A DNA stretch of 64,000 nucleotides from Suillus spraguei (Eukaryota > Basidiomycota > Agaricomycetes > Boletales > Suillaceae), in assembly GCA_016800925.1 (NCBI GenBank), contig JABCPU010000082.1, positions 1 to 64,000 on the forward strand. The letters run 5' to 3'. The notes under the pieces are model-generated. The model did no database searches. It saw only the letters and a list, made by a program, of their open reading frames with translations, and was not told where the DNA came from. Every line of letters starts with the position of its first letter. Position 1 is the first letter of the stretch. Positions 1 to 11,210 of this stretch are shown here, in pieces. The position numbers and the translations under genes are program-made.

Positions 1-560
1 TTCAATTTCAACAGTATCAGATATGTCCAGTAGCACCAATTCACTCCCCTCGAACTTCCGACACGGTTGCAAGTCATTTCTACTGGTATCAGGGACATTG
101 AGCCGAGTAGTGGACTTAGAGTGACAGGCAACAATGCTACTAGTACTGCAGCGGTATATCATTTTGATCAATCATGGCGCTGTACATTACTAATTTTTTT
201 TGTAAAAGCAGGACTTTACACTGCCGTCTCTTCAGTATTGGATGCACAGCGAGGGTTCAGATGCTGTGAGCCATGTGATGCATAATACTAATGGTTCTAA
301 TTTTACAACAAGTGTTGTTTGTGTCATTCCTATTGCACAGACACATGCCATTGATTTCCCAGAGTTTGGGCTTGGGGCCTTTCATCCACTTCTTTGTGGT
401 GCAGGACCTCAAATGTCAGGTGTCAGTAATACTGCCCCTCCATCTTACTCAGACTCAGTTACTGCAGCCAAGAATCTGTCTATGTAGTGACAAGGTCATA
501 TATCTCTTAGATTCAAATTAGCTTAGGAAATATCATTTAAATGTTAATAGCCATCAAAAT
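1..560. other. No supported gene; left flank of the gypsy fragment
   Basis: Only short overlapping reading frames occur here, and none resembles a protein family I recognise. The stretch lies beyond the point where the minus-strand gypsy element loses homology, so it is either host DNA at the truncation point or another decayed repeat. I see no LTR end, tRNA or terminal inverted repeat. Confidence 0.5.
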
Positions 561-676
561 GACATGTGGCTCATAGGGACGAAGCTCACTGTTCAGAGGT
601 GAATACTGGGCGGAAATTATGAGGATTGACTTGAGCATAGTCCTTATCCCCCTCTTTGGGGTAGACGTCCCAACGT

Positions 677-1855
677 CTAGTAAGGGAATCCGGGTTTGGC
701 TCCAAGTTTTCCGGGACGGAAATGGATGATGAGATTGAACTGATGGAGGAATTCAGACCAGCGAGCCTGACGGCGAGAGAGGAGTTTGGTAGTGGAGAAG
801 TACTTGAGGTTTTTGTAGTCCATAACCACATCTATAGGCTCGGACGAGCCTTCTAGGTAATGTCGCCAGGTCCAAAAAGCTTCGTGGATGGCTAGGAGTT
901 CCTTGTCATGGGTGTCATAATTGAGTTCCGGAGCGGACAGAGTACAGGAATAATAGGCAACTGGACGAAGCTCTGAGTCCGGACATACAATGGACAGTAT
1001 TCCAGCTATGGCATAATCAGAGGCATCGGTTTCCACAACTATAGGAACATCCGGAATCCAGTGGGTAAGTACCGGAGCGGAAGTGAAGGCTTTTTTGAGT
1101 GCTCCGAATCATTTCTGACAGTCTTCAGAAAAATCCCAAGGGACTCCCTTGTGCGTAAGCTGAGTGAGGGGAACTACAATATCCGAGTAGTTGAAGATAA
1201 ATCGACGATAGAAATTAGCGAATCCGAGGAAGGATTGAATGTCCTTGATCTTCCGAGGTTCAGGCCAGTTGACAATAGACTGGATCTTCTCTGACGACAT
1301 TGTCAAGCTGTCCGGAGATAGCAGGTAACCAAGATACTCGATGGAGGATGAGTGGAATTCACATTTCTCGGTTTTGGCATAGAGTTGATGTTTACGGAGG
1401 CGGCGTAGTACTTCTCAGACGTGTTTCCTATGACTCGCAAGGTCTTCAGAATAGATAAGGATGTCATCCAGATATACGATAACGCATATATCCAGCATAT
1501 TGGCAAACACGCTATTAACAAAGCATTGAAAAGCTGCTGGAGCGTTTGTAAGGCCTTCCGGCATTACCAACCATTCATAGAAACCATAGCGCGTTCGGAA
1601 GGAAGTCTTCCACTCATCTCCCTCTGCTATCTGGACGAGATGGTAAGCGGAGCGGAGATCAATTTTGGTGTAAACTTTAGTGCGGCTCGGAGAGTCTAGG
1701 AGGTCGGCAATGAGGGGTAACGGATATCGGTCCTTCTTGGTAATCTGGTTGAGGCCTCGGAAATCCACACAAAGGTGAAGGGAACCATCCTTCTTTTTCA
1801 CAAACAGGACAGGGGCTCTGTGAGGAGAGGATGAGGATCGGAGGAGTCCAGACAA
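677..1855 (-). pseudogene. pol: Reverse transcriptase and RNase H of gypsy Pol
   Basis: At 1415-1855 the reverse transcriptase has the [17 protein letters not shown] block, KIDLRSAYH, and the catalytic YLDD intact. One conserved position has changed (PEGLTNAP where PFGLTNAP is usual). A second segment, SFLGFANFYRRF, follows at 1109-1306. RNase H begins at about 1036 with METDASDYAIAG, followed by the ELNYDTHDKELLAI block and a chromodomain-side linker (WDVYPKEGDKDY) near 600-660. The parts lie in different frames, separated by shifts and stops. Template and primer function cannot be intact, since PR, RT and RH are no longer one polyprotein and integrase is missing. Confidence 0.85.
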
Positions 1856-2080
1856 GATGTTTTCATTGAGAAACTTCCGGAGGGCTTCAAGCTCGACCGG
1901 AGAGAGAGAATATATGGTTCCGAGAGGTGGACTAGCTCCTTCCTCTATCTCGATTTTGAGGTCATAGGGTCGGTGAGGAGGTAACTGTCCGGCTTTGCCT
2001 TTGTCAAAGACATCTGCGAATTTGTGGTATTCAGAAGGGATTCTGGAGAGATCTGGAGATTCAGATGATACGGATGCGGA

Positions 2081-2975
2081 TCAGAGATTAACCCTGGAGG
2101 GACAGAGATAGATGCTGAACTGAGTGGATCCTTCTAACTTGCAGGAACGGCAAAAAGCCACTGCATTTATCAGAGATATGTTAGGGACCGAAGTGTCAGC
2201 GGAGGGTTTGGATTTGGTCAGAGGAGGGGTCTCTGCCACGGATGGGATGCTCTGAGGCAACGGAGATACTGGAGGGGAGGATTCCTCCTTGGATAGAATA
2301 TCCAGAGGTAATGGAGGTGTCAGATTTGATTTTCCTGCCACAGATGGTGTGTCCGGAGGCAGCGATGATGTGGATGGAGTCAATGGCATTCCCTGTACAA
2401 TAGTTCGGAACTCGATGCTGCCCAATACCCAGTCAATCAATGGATTGTGTCGGGTGAGCCAGCTATATCCGAGAATGATATAACATGAGGAATCCAAAGG
2501 GGTAACGTAGAACGTGTTGAAGGTGATTACACCGGAGGAGAATTGGACGGATAGGTTTATGGCTTCAACAATATTGTTATTGCATGTACCATCAAAAAAC
2601 GGAGCGGAATTTGATAGGTAGGAATGTTATGTTTTCAGACGAAATCAGTGTCTATGAAGCAGTGGGAGGAACCACAGTCTATGAGGGCCAGAAAGTCAGA
2701 TATATTGGAGAAGGATGGAAGTGAGACGTATGGACATAGAGAGTTCAGATCAGGAAGAGTTACAGCATTGAGTCGTAGCTCCGTTGTACGGATTGGGCCA
2801 ATGTGACCCTCATCCCACACGGAGTCAGGAGAGTCACAGACTAATTTTTTGCCTCGTCTGAGGCTTCCGGATCATTTTCTGGAGTGAGCACGGTAGCACG
2901 GCCTTTGGCAGCGCGTGAAGTGGATTTGGTGCAGTCTTGGGCAGTGTGGCCAGGTCCGCCACAGAACATACAGAG
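2081..2975 (-). pseudogene. Zinc knuckle and aspartic protease region of gypsy Pol
   Basis: The region starts with a CCHC knuckle (C-x2-C-x4-H-x4-C) in the frame that follows Gag. A protease-like segment follows at about 2650-2820, with LIDCGSSHCFIDTDFV matching the D-S/T-G active-site pattern of retroelement aspartic proteases, although the residue after Asp is Cys rather than Ser or Thr. Further on, YIILGYSWLTRHNPLIDW (about 2420-2480) is the conserved block that ends gypsy protease domains. A Pro/Ser-rich linker then leads towards reverse transcriptase. Several frames are needed to read all this, so the region is decayed. Confidence 0.75.
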
Positions 2976-3276
2976 CCTTTTGTTGATACGCCTCTGATGC
3001 TCCTGGGTGGTTAGCTTTCCATCCGCACCAACAACGCTAGGAAGATCCGAAGGCTTCGGGGCAGAGGAGGTTGTAGAGGATGTGGGCTTATTGAATTTGG
3101 GTGTATCGGATCTGGTCGAGTTGGAGTTCGTCCAGTTAGATGCTGACTGCCTAGGAGGATTGGAAGAGGTGACTTTACTCTCTCGGGTGACTTTGCCCCT
3201 ACACTCTCAGTAGCGGGTGTTGATGGTCTGGGCGAGAGTCTTGAACTCCGAATGGGTAGTGGGTTTACCCATGCGA

Positions 3277-4008
3277 CTAATCTGGAAGTCCATTGTAGAA
3301 TTGGCGTCGTAGAGCTCCGTCTCCCCATTCACGTACTTGGGAGGCAAGTCGCTGAAATTCTACAACATACTTGTTAATGTGTTGTCCGTCACACATATGG
3401 AGCTGTTCCAGCTGCATTTCCGCGTCTCCGGAGGGATCGTGAGGTCCGAAGTTGGTTTGGAGCTCGAGCATGAACTCAGAGTAGTCATCCATCCAGTCTG
3501 GACGGTTGCTATATCTGTCCAAAAGGAGATCTGGTTCGAACCACTTGAGCGCCATACCCTTGAGGTAAGATTGGGCGAAGTTGACTTTAGCACGTCCAGA
3601 ACGGAACGTGTTATGTTTGCTCTGGAAGTTGAGCTCACATTGGATGAAGAATGCTCGGAGCTTGTGAGCCTCGGATCTGTCGAAGGTATCTGGTTCGTGG
3701 ATTTTGACTTTGCTATCGTCCGAGGTGGTGGTACGACGGCTACTGCAAGTGAGGTGATTAATGGCTATGGATAGTAGAGCTAAGACCCAGTCCTGAGGGT
3801 TCAGATGGTTATGATCTTCTTCAACATCCGGATCCTCATCGTCCAGATCATCACCTCCATCATCTGGTGGGTTGCCGCACAGCTCATCATCAAAGCAAAT
3901 GGTTGGGCGTGAATTAGTGTCTGGGTCATCTGTGTTCCGAGTTGGTGTAACCGGATCCAGTCTGGCTTGACGTGCAGGGATGCTTTGACCTATATCGCTC
4001 ATGCTCAC
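3277..4008 (-). pseudogene. gag: Gag of the gypsy element (fragment)
   Basis: This open stretch of about 243 codons has a low-complexity acidic N-terminus (many D and E around residues 40-65) and then a retrotransposon Gag core. The core has a PDTFDRSEAHKLRAFF-type segment, a conserved W in GMALKWFEP, and a CDGQHINKYVVEFQRLA segment, as in capsid regions of fungal gypsy elements. The frame is lost near 3277. The CCHC zinc knuckle (CMFCGGPGHTAQDC) lies downstream in another frame at about 2930-2975. Gag would assemble the cytoplasmic particle; this copy cannot be full length. Confidence 0.8.
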
Positions 4009-4169
4009 ATGGCGTTGAGAGAAGCTGGTGAATGTTTGGATGATGGGTGTCGGATCTCATTGGATTGGACCAAGTCCGGCTCCTCGGAGAGTGTTCTGAG
4101 TTTTACGGGGAGGCATGACGTGGGATGGTGTAGAGAATGTTACTCAGAAAGGTGTGAGTTCGAATATAC

Positions 4170-4937
4170 TGTTAAGACCGTACTCAAAGGGAGAAAGATC
4201 CGAAGGGCTTTGGCCTCAGTTCATGCACTGTGCCCCTTTCCCGAGTAATGCCCCTTATTTCAGGGAGTAGGTATACGTCCGAAGATCTGGAAGGAGTTGC
4301 GTGACAGATCCGGACATCCGAAGGTATCGGATGTGATACATCCGAAGGTTATCCGGAACGTAGGAATAGAACAAGGATTAAGACTAGCTTTGGAACGAGT
4401 TCCTAACTAGACACTAACAGACATAGACTATCCGAAGATAGAGTCAGAGATATAGACTAAAGGAATCAATCCCAAGTCTCAGAAGATGACTTAAAGCGGA
4501 AAGTGACTCAAGTCCGGAGGAAGCAGAATGAGCAGAATCTAAGATGATATTCGAACTAAGGTTCTACAGAGATCTACAAGTGGTTTATATACTGTAAGCA
4601 TCTAATATGAATAATCAACAAGTCTGGGACCGAGGGCTATGTACAAAGTGTAACGGAAGTCTATTAGTTAATGCGCAGCGGATCAGTAAGCATGAATCAG
4701 AAATGAAACACAGGTAACGGATCAGTGACACAGGACGGAAGTATACACAGCCGGAATACCGGAAACAGGAGGAATGACGAAAGGAGATAGACACAGATAT
4801 ACACAAGGGAGTTAGAGTGTGAGAAGTAGTCACATTTGGATGGGTGATCCGGACAGGATCTGTGGACGGACGGAAATAGAATCGATCGGATCTGATCGCA
4901 TATGGTGGATCTGGGATTAGAAGTATGGTATATGACA
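4170..4937 (-). repeat. LTR-A, the Gag-side (5') LTR of the gypsy element
   Basis: This is the reference copy of a 768-bp LTR, called LTR-A here. In the sense direction it starts TGTCATATACC and ends GGTCTTAACA. It lies directly upstream of Gag, so it is the 5' LTR. A TATA box (TATATAAAC in sense) lies at about 4588-4596. Five other loci carry the same sequence: solo LTRs at 11752-12448, 13576-14972 and 15853-16621, and two half-LTRs at 7216-7568 and 32964-33319. The bases that follow the LTR inward do not start with TGG, so the primer-binding site is not a standard tRNA 3' end. Confidence 0.85.
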
Positions 4938-6745
4938 GCTTCAATGAAGTATTGCCATCCATGCTGTCGAGTTGAGCAGGGTCGAGTGGTTCTTCATCAG
5001 CTTGCTAAATGAAAAATTAGACTGTGTGAATTAGAAGTACATGTTATAATACTTTATGGTTGCAGGGCGGACAAGCATTGATCATCCTCCAGTTGGGGCT
5101 ATCATGTCCAAGTGCCTGATTGACGAGACTCTGGACAATGATGCAAGAGACATAGAAAGGCATCAAAGGCAATAGCAAATTGATCACGGAATGACTGGAA
5201 GTAAGTACACTGCTAAATATCAGTAGCAGAAAGTGTGGATATAAGAATTGACACACATTATGAAGAGCACAAAGAACTTTTACCATAGCTTCCACACTAA
5301 ATGAAGACTTGTGGCAACGGATTTGATGGTAGAGCTCTAGACATTCCGAAGAGATAGCAATGGTAGGTTGTAGGGGAGAACAGCCCAGGAAGCCAGCCTT
5401 GATTAAGGTATCACTGTTTTGAGGGTTCCACGACGACAGCAAGACGAGAGAAAACTATTATAAAGAAGTCTGAAAAATCAACCAACAAATGGGCAGAAAC
5501 AAGCCATATGTTGAGCTCATCATTGGGGACAATGAGCAGCTAAGTGGGTGATAAGTGGAGCATAGTGATAGTGGTGTGGGAAACAGTTGGTGACGCTATT
5601 TGGGATTAGGCGGGAGTGACTAATTGCGGCTGAACAGCCGGGACCACATTAAGTAAGATGAGGAGGATAGCTGAAGAGTCAAGGGTACTGCTGGTCTACT
5701 GGTTTATTTGCTGGTATAGTAGAAGATAGCTATGTGCTACTAGTTAGTAACAGGATCAGGTACCTGACATAATTACTAATTAGTAATATTCATGGTGCTA
5801 CTCAGGTGCTAGTGAAGCTCATGGGTAGGTCGATGTCCACATCTGATCCTATCTAGATGCCCTGACATGTCATCATGTTATGTAATGCTGGTAAGTGATC
5901 AACTCACAACATCATGTTCTCGTCATTGGAGCTCAAGCTGATAAGATTTCAATGATGCCTTGATCCCCCATTCAAGTTCCTGAATCTTGTGTGCCTCCGA
6001 GGACCTCAAGGCACATGGTGAAGCTTTGGCATATGGGCTGAACCATGCATTGAATGTGCTGTATTTGTGAGAAGGTAAGTTGAATCCCATGACTTCTGTG
6101 ATACTTACCTGAGTTAGGTTTGGATGATGATATTATACTGTAATCATTGTTTGCGACCCAGTCATAGCATCCCTTGACTGCATTATGGTTGCTTCCTTAC
6201 TCAATTGTCATCTCAAATGCTGGAACGAAACAATTATGGGCCTTGATTAACGATTCATTAAGTTGCATTTGAGAGTAGTTACATTTTGATCATACTAATG
6301 ACATGATGTAGTCGGAAGCCACACTCTGCCCGTGAACTTTGATCTGCATTTGTGTTGTTATCATGAAGCCAATCAATTGTTGTGCTGTTGCAGCATCGCC
6401 AATAACAATGCAGATCCAAAAAAATAGGGGTGTGTTGGAACAAGTGGGCACACTTTTGCAAGGCGGCATTAATCATATAAAATAAGCACTTATCCTTCAT
6501 AGCTACTCTCATCTTTCAAAGTCAAACCCATAAAATGTGAGTTGCTCCTGTAGAACTTGTTCTCACTGATACACAGTTTTTTTACAGATGTTGTCAAGCA
6601 TTGGATATGTAGATTCCCTGTCATTGTTGCGCTCCCTGGAGGTACATTAATTTGAACCTACCACTGTAATGCCACCTGCTAACTACATGAAGGAGTGTGT
6701 AAACTTAAAGTGAAAGGCTCTGAATGACTTCATAGACAGTTCTCA
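4938..6745. other. No supported gene
   Basis: This stretch of about 1.8 kb sits between the gypsy LTR and the small ORF that ends at 6922. Short frames exist on both strands (for example a minus-strand frame at 6279-6512), but none has a recognisable domain or splice structure. Base composition and many stops suggest old repeat or decayed coding DNA. The minus-strand frame at 6279-6512 could be a downstream exon of the interrupted ORF at 6922-7215, but I cannot show that. Confidence 0.4.
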
Positions 6746-6921
6746 ATGTCCCTCTCACAAGAGGTGCATTTGTGCCTCCCATCTTCTGCGGGCCTCGTGG
6801 CATTTGTCATGCATGATATATTTAAACCTGCGAAAGCATGGAAAGGCACCTTGTCTTTGTCTTGCTCACCTGTAATTGCCAATCTAATTGTAAGTTGGCT
6901 AGCACCCCATGACCATATCTT

Positions 6922-7215
6922 CTATGTCTCACTGCATTTGTCAGAGATAATAACACTTGGGACAGATTCAATGATCCAGTCTCTGGATTGGTCCTTCCTG
7001 AACGAGCTCATCTTGAATATTTTGGAAAAGTTGCCAGCTTGGGATCTGTGGTCTATTGCACAGGTGTCTTGTCTCTCTTGGGAGCTGGCACCACAGATAA
7101 CATAGGAGGCATCAAATTTCGTTCCTTTGGCAGACCTGAAATCTTGGATGACATCAAGGCATCTCTTCACCATGTCTTGTTGGGGTAGATGCACTCTATC
7201 AGGCTCAATTTCAGC
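6922..7215 (-). pseudogene. C-terminal part of an ORF interrupted by the 26.1-kb insertion
   Basis: This is an open minus-strand frame of 98 codons including the stop, with no ATG at its upstream edge. Its 5' part lies about 26 kb away at 33315-33404: joining position 33315 to 7215 gives one continuous frame that starts ATG-TCA-GAT at 33404 and runs 127 codons. The product has no domain I recognise; it contains the segment CLDVIQDFRSAKGTKF. It may be one exon of a larger gene or part of an old transposase. Its value is as evidence that 7216-33314 is an insertion with a 5-bp TAAAC shared by both junctions. Confidence 0.6.
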
Positions 7216-7568
7216 TAAACCACTTGTAGATCTCCGTAGAACCTTAGTTCAAATATCATCTTAGATTCTGCTCATTCTGCTTCCTCCAGACTTAAGCCAC
7301 TTTCCGCTCTAAGTCATCTTCCAAGACTTGGGATTGATTCCTTTAGTCTATATCTCCGACTCTATCTTCGGATAGTCTATCTCTGTTAGTTTCTAGTTAG
7401 GAATTTGTTCTGAAGCTAGTCTTAATCTTCGTTCTACTCCCGTTTTGGATAACCTTCGGACGTATAACTTCTCCCTGAAATAAGGGGCATTACTCGGGAA
7501 AGGGGCACAGTGCACGAACTGAGGCCAAAGCCCTTCGGATCTCTCTACCTTTGAGTATGGTCTTGACA
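7216..7568 (+). repeat. LTR-A right half, split by the 26.1-kb rearrangement
   Basis: The sequence matches LTR-A in the sense direction from the TATA box (TAAACCACTTG) to the 3' end (CTTGACA at 7568). The first half of the LTR is absent here and present at 32964-33319. The five bases after the LTR (7569-7573) are GTGAC, the same as the five bases before the other half. Together the pieces make one solo LTR of about 704 bp that had inserted in an F-box gene. Confidence 0.8.
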
Positions 7569-8428
7569 GTGACCCACACCAAGGATGCAAAGGAAACCTG
7601 CCCAGTTCAACAGAACACCAAAGATATCCACGTGTTGCAGTCTTGGGAGGGAGTGACATGACACAGGGACTTGTGCAAGGGTGTCTTGATCAGACACACC
7701 AGTCAAGAAGGTGAATGGGACACTATCGAGCTCCAGAGGAGGGAGGAATTGTTCTGAATGGGCATGGTAAAAGTCGTTGGATCGCTTGAGCTTGATGAAC
7801 TCAAGGCGCGAAGCTGCTGAACCGCTTTGAGTCAGGTTGTGCAAACTGAGAAGTTGAAGTGTAGCACAAAGTGGCTTCAAAGTATCACTGATGACCTCCA
7901 GTAAACACCATCAGTCCATCTGCAGGAACAAAAAGGCAAAGAGGTGGGGGCAAACAGTCTGCATAGAGTTGGCCAGTTTCAGTGGAGGATGAAGACATGC
8001 ACCTGAGGGTAGAGACATTTAGACTTTCTTGAGCTGTACATAAGGCAAACATCTTACCTGATCAATTCACATGATTCTGGATCACGAGTGTCAATGAGAA
8101 TGTCCAGCAAGGAATGTTGCAACCGCATGATAAAATTCAACAACTGATCAAAGGGTTGTTGATGGAAGGTGAATATGTTATTGGGATGTGATTGGATGAG
8201 TGCCTTGAGATTGATACTGAGTGTTTACCATAAGGTCAGGACAGATAGCACAAGCTTTCTCCAGCGGAAGCTCATGGATGCTAGTACAGTCAGCAGAGTT
8301 ACACTTTCAGGACTGAATGCACGTCCTTCTTCAGATTCACAGTCATGTGTGGCTAATGTGAATATGTATGAGAGTAACTCCAGTGGAAGGGAGTTGATAT
8401 GACATCGTGGGACAACCTGGGAACTCAT
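7569..8428 (-). pseudogene. F-box protein gene, N-terminal part (continues at 32963 downward)
   Basis: The minus-strand frame starts at 8428 with an F-box: INSLPLELLSYIFTLA, then RWRKLVLSVLTLW, as in the large mushroom F-box families whose products recruit targets to SCF ubiquitin ligases. An in-frame TAA follows immediately after LTLW (about 8222-8224). The same frame then continues with SINLKALIQSHPNNIF up to about 8050, where a GTAAGA donor occurs. A second open stretch (7545-7880) has leucine-rich-repeat-like text (RLEFIKLKRSND, LPRLQHVDIF). At 7569 a solo LTR had inserted; across it the frame continues in 32958 and below with the typical CPLLQRLVI block. With the stop, at least one frameshift and the split, this is a pseudogene. 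Confidence 0.7.
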
Positions 8429-9000
8429 AGAATGATATTTGAGCAGTAGACAATGGCTCGAGGTAGTTGCCTATGAAGCACTGCTCAGTAGTATAGATAG
8501 ACAGGTGAACAGTGAAGGTTAGAGCAATGACAAGAGTAAGCTCAGATGAACTGATGAGTTGGATTTGACAGCAGCTATGGATCAATGGTAGATGATGTAG
8601 AAAGCTGGTGAGAGCGAGGGAAGTGCGCGACAGTACAAACTGCTTTTATGCAACAATTTGGTGGAAAAGGAGTGCAGATTGTCTCTTGGAATTATAAGAG
8701 ATCAGTAACAATGGAGTTTGGTGTGGAAAGTGAATATGGAATGCAACAATAAGAGGGTGGTGACATGTGGGATTTAAACTGAATATGTGGATAAGGACCA
8801 CCGCTGAAGTTGAATCTAAAAATCCAAGGAATAATGGAGCTAGTAATGATAACAGTACAAATATTTCATACAAGTAGGGAGGTGAACAAGTTGGGTAATG
8901 CTAACGACATTATGCATTGCAGGGATGTACATATCATGGAGGAATAAATGGCTGGGATATTGGACCATGGAGTAGGAAGATGAGGATCATTGAGGTAAAA
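8429..9000. other. No supported gene; upstream region of F-box pseudogene
   Basis: This would be the 5' flank of the F-box gene read on the minus strand. Short frames are present on the minus strand (8343-8585, 8646-8873), but they have no domain signature. No repeat termini are evident. Confidence 0.4.
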
Positions 9001-9990
9001 GAGCATCAAACATTATGAGCTCGACAGTACAAACCATCAAGCTCTGGGCAACAAAAGCTTTGTCATGTGTTGATTGTCATCATGACAAAATTCAGGTGAA
9101 TGAAGGAAACATACGACAATACAAACCATTGTGTCATAGCCAAGGGAGATGGACACGATGGTACATACCATCACGCCAGGGGAAGTTCAAGCCTGAGGAA
9201 GTAAATTACTTAGTCTAACCAAGTGCATGTGTCATGTGTGAAATGAAACCATCAATTGAGGTAATCATTATGTAAGTTATTTGGCATTGTTGGGCTCTTT
9301 GCGTCTCCAAAGTCCCAAGTCCATCATGATTAATCCTTAGTACTACTTCACTTTTCCTTGCACACAGACTCGACAGTTTGTATTGCCAGGCTCATCGTTA
9401 TAGGGGTCCTTCTGTATGCTTGCTTGCTTCCCTACAGCATGACTGTTTGTATGGTCATGTCCCCACCTTGAATGTACCAAGTCCCTCATTAATACCTGGC
9501 TCAATGTCTCCGATTGTCTTCCCCTTCTCTACATGGCATGACTGTTTCCATGGTTGTGTACATCTAGTTTGGGTTAATGGGGACTAACTTGGGCCATTCT
9601 CAACCATTGGACTTCACCACCCTACATGAGACCGCGACCTGCTCCAGTCTCAACCATCAATTCATGTCCCTGCCTTTCTTTCCCAATTTCACTGCCCTGA
9701 ATGCATTGAGTTCCTCATTTCTCCCTGGGTTTGACATCTCTGATGGTCTTTTCTCCTCTCCATGCGATATGACTGTATTACCATCATGTCTGCGCCTTTC
9801 TCATCAACGTTCCAAGTCCTTTGCTACACTCCACACTGCAGCATCAAGCACCAGACGCTGTCTCACATATTTGTCCATCGGCACTCAAGCGGCTTTGCAC
9901 AGACTTCAGAGTGGATGTGTGCATGTCACCAACCACATGATTTCAGTATAGTGCAGGGTGGTTTTGCATTCATCCTATGCATACAATGAG
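9000..9990. repeat. Dispersed unknown repeat, copy 1
   Basis: The stretch shares several blocks with 30590-31560. The clearest are GCTCGACAGTACAAACC / GCTCAATGGTACAAACTG followed by CAACAAAAGCTTTG; a CAATACAAAYCATTG block; CATGGCATGACT; and TCTGCRCCTYTCTCATCAAC followed by RAGTCCTTTGCTAC. Order and spacing are similar, so these are two copies of one dispersed element. No open reading frame is conserved between them. The class is unknown; internal inverted matches in copy 2 suggest a terminal-inverted-repeat or foldback structure. Confidence 0.55.
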
Positions 9991-11210
9991 TCTCCAAGAC
10001 AACCCCTACAGTCCAACGACCATAGACTTGGAAGACATTTCAGCATAATGTCAATATTGAGGTTTCCTTGTAAAGCTTTGAGTAATATTTCAATTCCACT
10101 GCGAAAGTTTCAGGAATGTCCAAAATGATGATTGTATTGCAGTATTGGATATCAATACATTACAATGTACTGTAACTCCTATGAAATGCAATATACTTGC
10201 AACAAAAAAAACCCAAATGTAAGAAATAGAGAATCATCTTCCATTCATCCTCCAGGTTCATTCTTTCCTCTTCCATCTCTAATTCCTCTCTGTATCTCTC
10301 TCTTCCACTCTTTCCCTCTTCCTCTCGTCCTTTCCTCTTCTCCTGCATCCTAGTGTCATCTGCAAGTGTTTGTGCCATGTCAGCACTTGCTGGCATGTGT
10401 GGGGCATTTGTGCATGGTGCCAGTTGCTGATTGGGTGGGATGATGGTTGGAAATGGTGGTGGCAGCATATTGGTGCATGTGGTCCTAGCTTCACATTGTT
10501 CACTTCAAAGGGGTTCCAGTGGAGTGCGCACATCACATCAATATGAATTGATTCCCCCAGAGCTCGTCCTCATACCCAATATCCTTACCACACCCCTACT
10601 ATATCCCTACTATATCATGCCTGTTTGCCAACAATATGTTACTCTTGCTGTCCACCATACACGGTTAATTGTACATGGGCAGCAGCTTTTGATTGTTTGG
10701 GAAACGGGGTATTGAAAAATAATGAGGGAACATATGAGACCAAATATTGGATAAGTATGAGTGAGTACAAGCAGAGAAAGTATCAGTGACCTTGATATTG
10801 GAGAAGTACAAGTGCAAGAAGAATAAGCGGAGACCCAGGTGCCATATGTCAGAAATAACTGCCAATATCCAGCTGATAGGGATGCTCTGGGCGGTAAAAA
10901 GTGTCCTTCAGTTCCTGCCACTCAGATGATGTTATGTTTCCAGGCCTGAGATAAACTTCTTTGACATGTTTGAAGATTCCTAGCCATGGACTGCAGCAGA
11001 GCTATATGCACATAACATTAGTTTAGCCCTCAATGTAGAGGAGAATGTCAAGAAGGGCCTACTCCACTCCTTTGAGTCCTCTGTCCAACTCTGAAACAGG
11101 TGAGACATTGACCTTGCATTTCTTGCCAGTTGAAATGTCATCATCAATGAGTGGCAAATTGACCTGGCACTTCTCACACTCCTTCAAGGCCAACTGTGAG
11201 TAATGTGCTT
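9991..11210. other. No supported gene; pyrimidine-rich tract near 10240-10345
   Basis: No reading frame here has a recognisable domain. The plus strand carries a strongly C/T-rich run of about 100 bp (10240-10345), which makes the minus-strand frame at 10279-10468 rich in Glu and Arg by composition only. A minus-strand frame at 10610-10921 might be an old coding remnant belonging with the F-box-like sequences upstream, but nothing specific supports it. Confidence 0.4.

Larger units (their letters stand above)
561..4169 (-). mobile_element. Ty3/gypsy retrotransposon internal region, integrase end missing
   Basis: In the sense (minus) direction this region encodes Gag, a CCHC zinc knuckle, an aspartic protease, reverse transcriptase and RNase H, the order of a Ty3/gypsy (Metaviridae) element. 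Homology stops near 561, shortly after the RNase H linker, so integrase and the second LTR are absent. The reading frame is cut by stops and frameshifts; just before the truncation two stops follow one another at about 565-590. The copy is a dead 5' remnant. Its single LTR lies at 4170-4937 on the Gag side. Element boundaries are inferred from where coding similarity ends, not from a target duplication. Confidence 0.85.

Noticed and set aside
3007..3774. Plus-strand ORFs opposite the gypsy Gag
   Set aside because: They are antisense shadows of a clearly recognised Gag region.
4150..4170. A tRNA primer-binding site next to LTR-A
   Set aside because: The bases after the LTR do not begin with TGG and I could not match a tRNA 3' end; a TTCGAA resembling a T-arm is too short to count.
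10160..10536. Minus-strand protein rich in Glu and Arg
   Set aside because: It is the translation of a pyrimidine tract; composition alone explains it.
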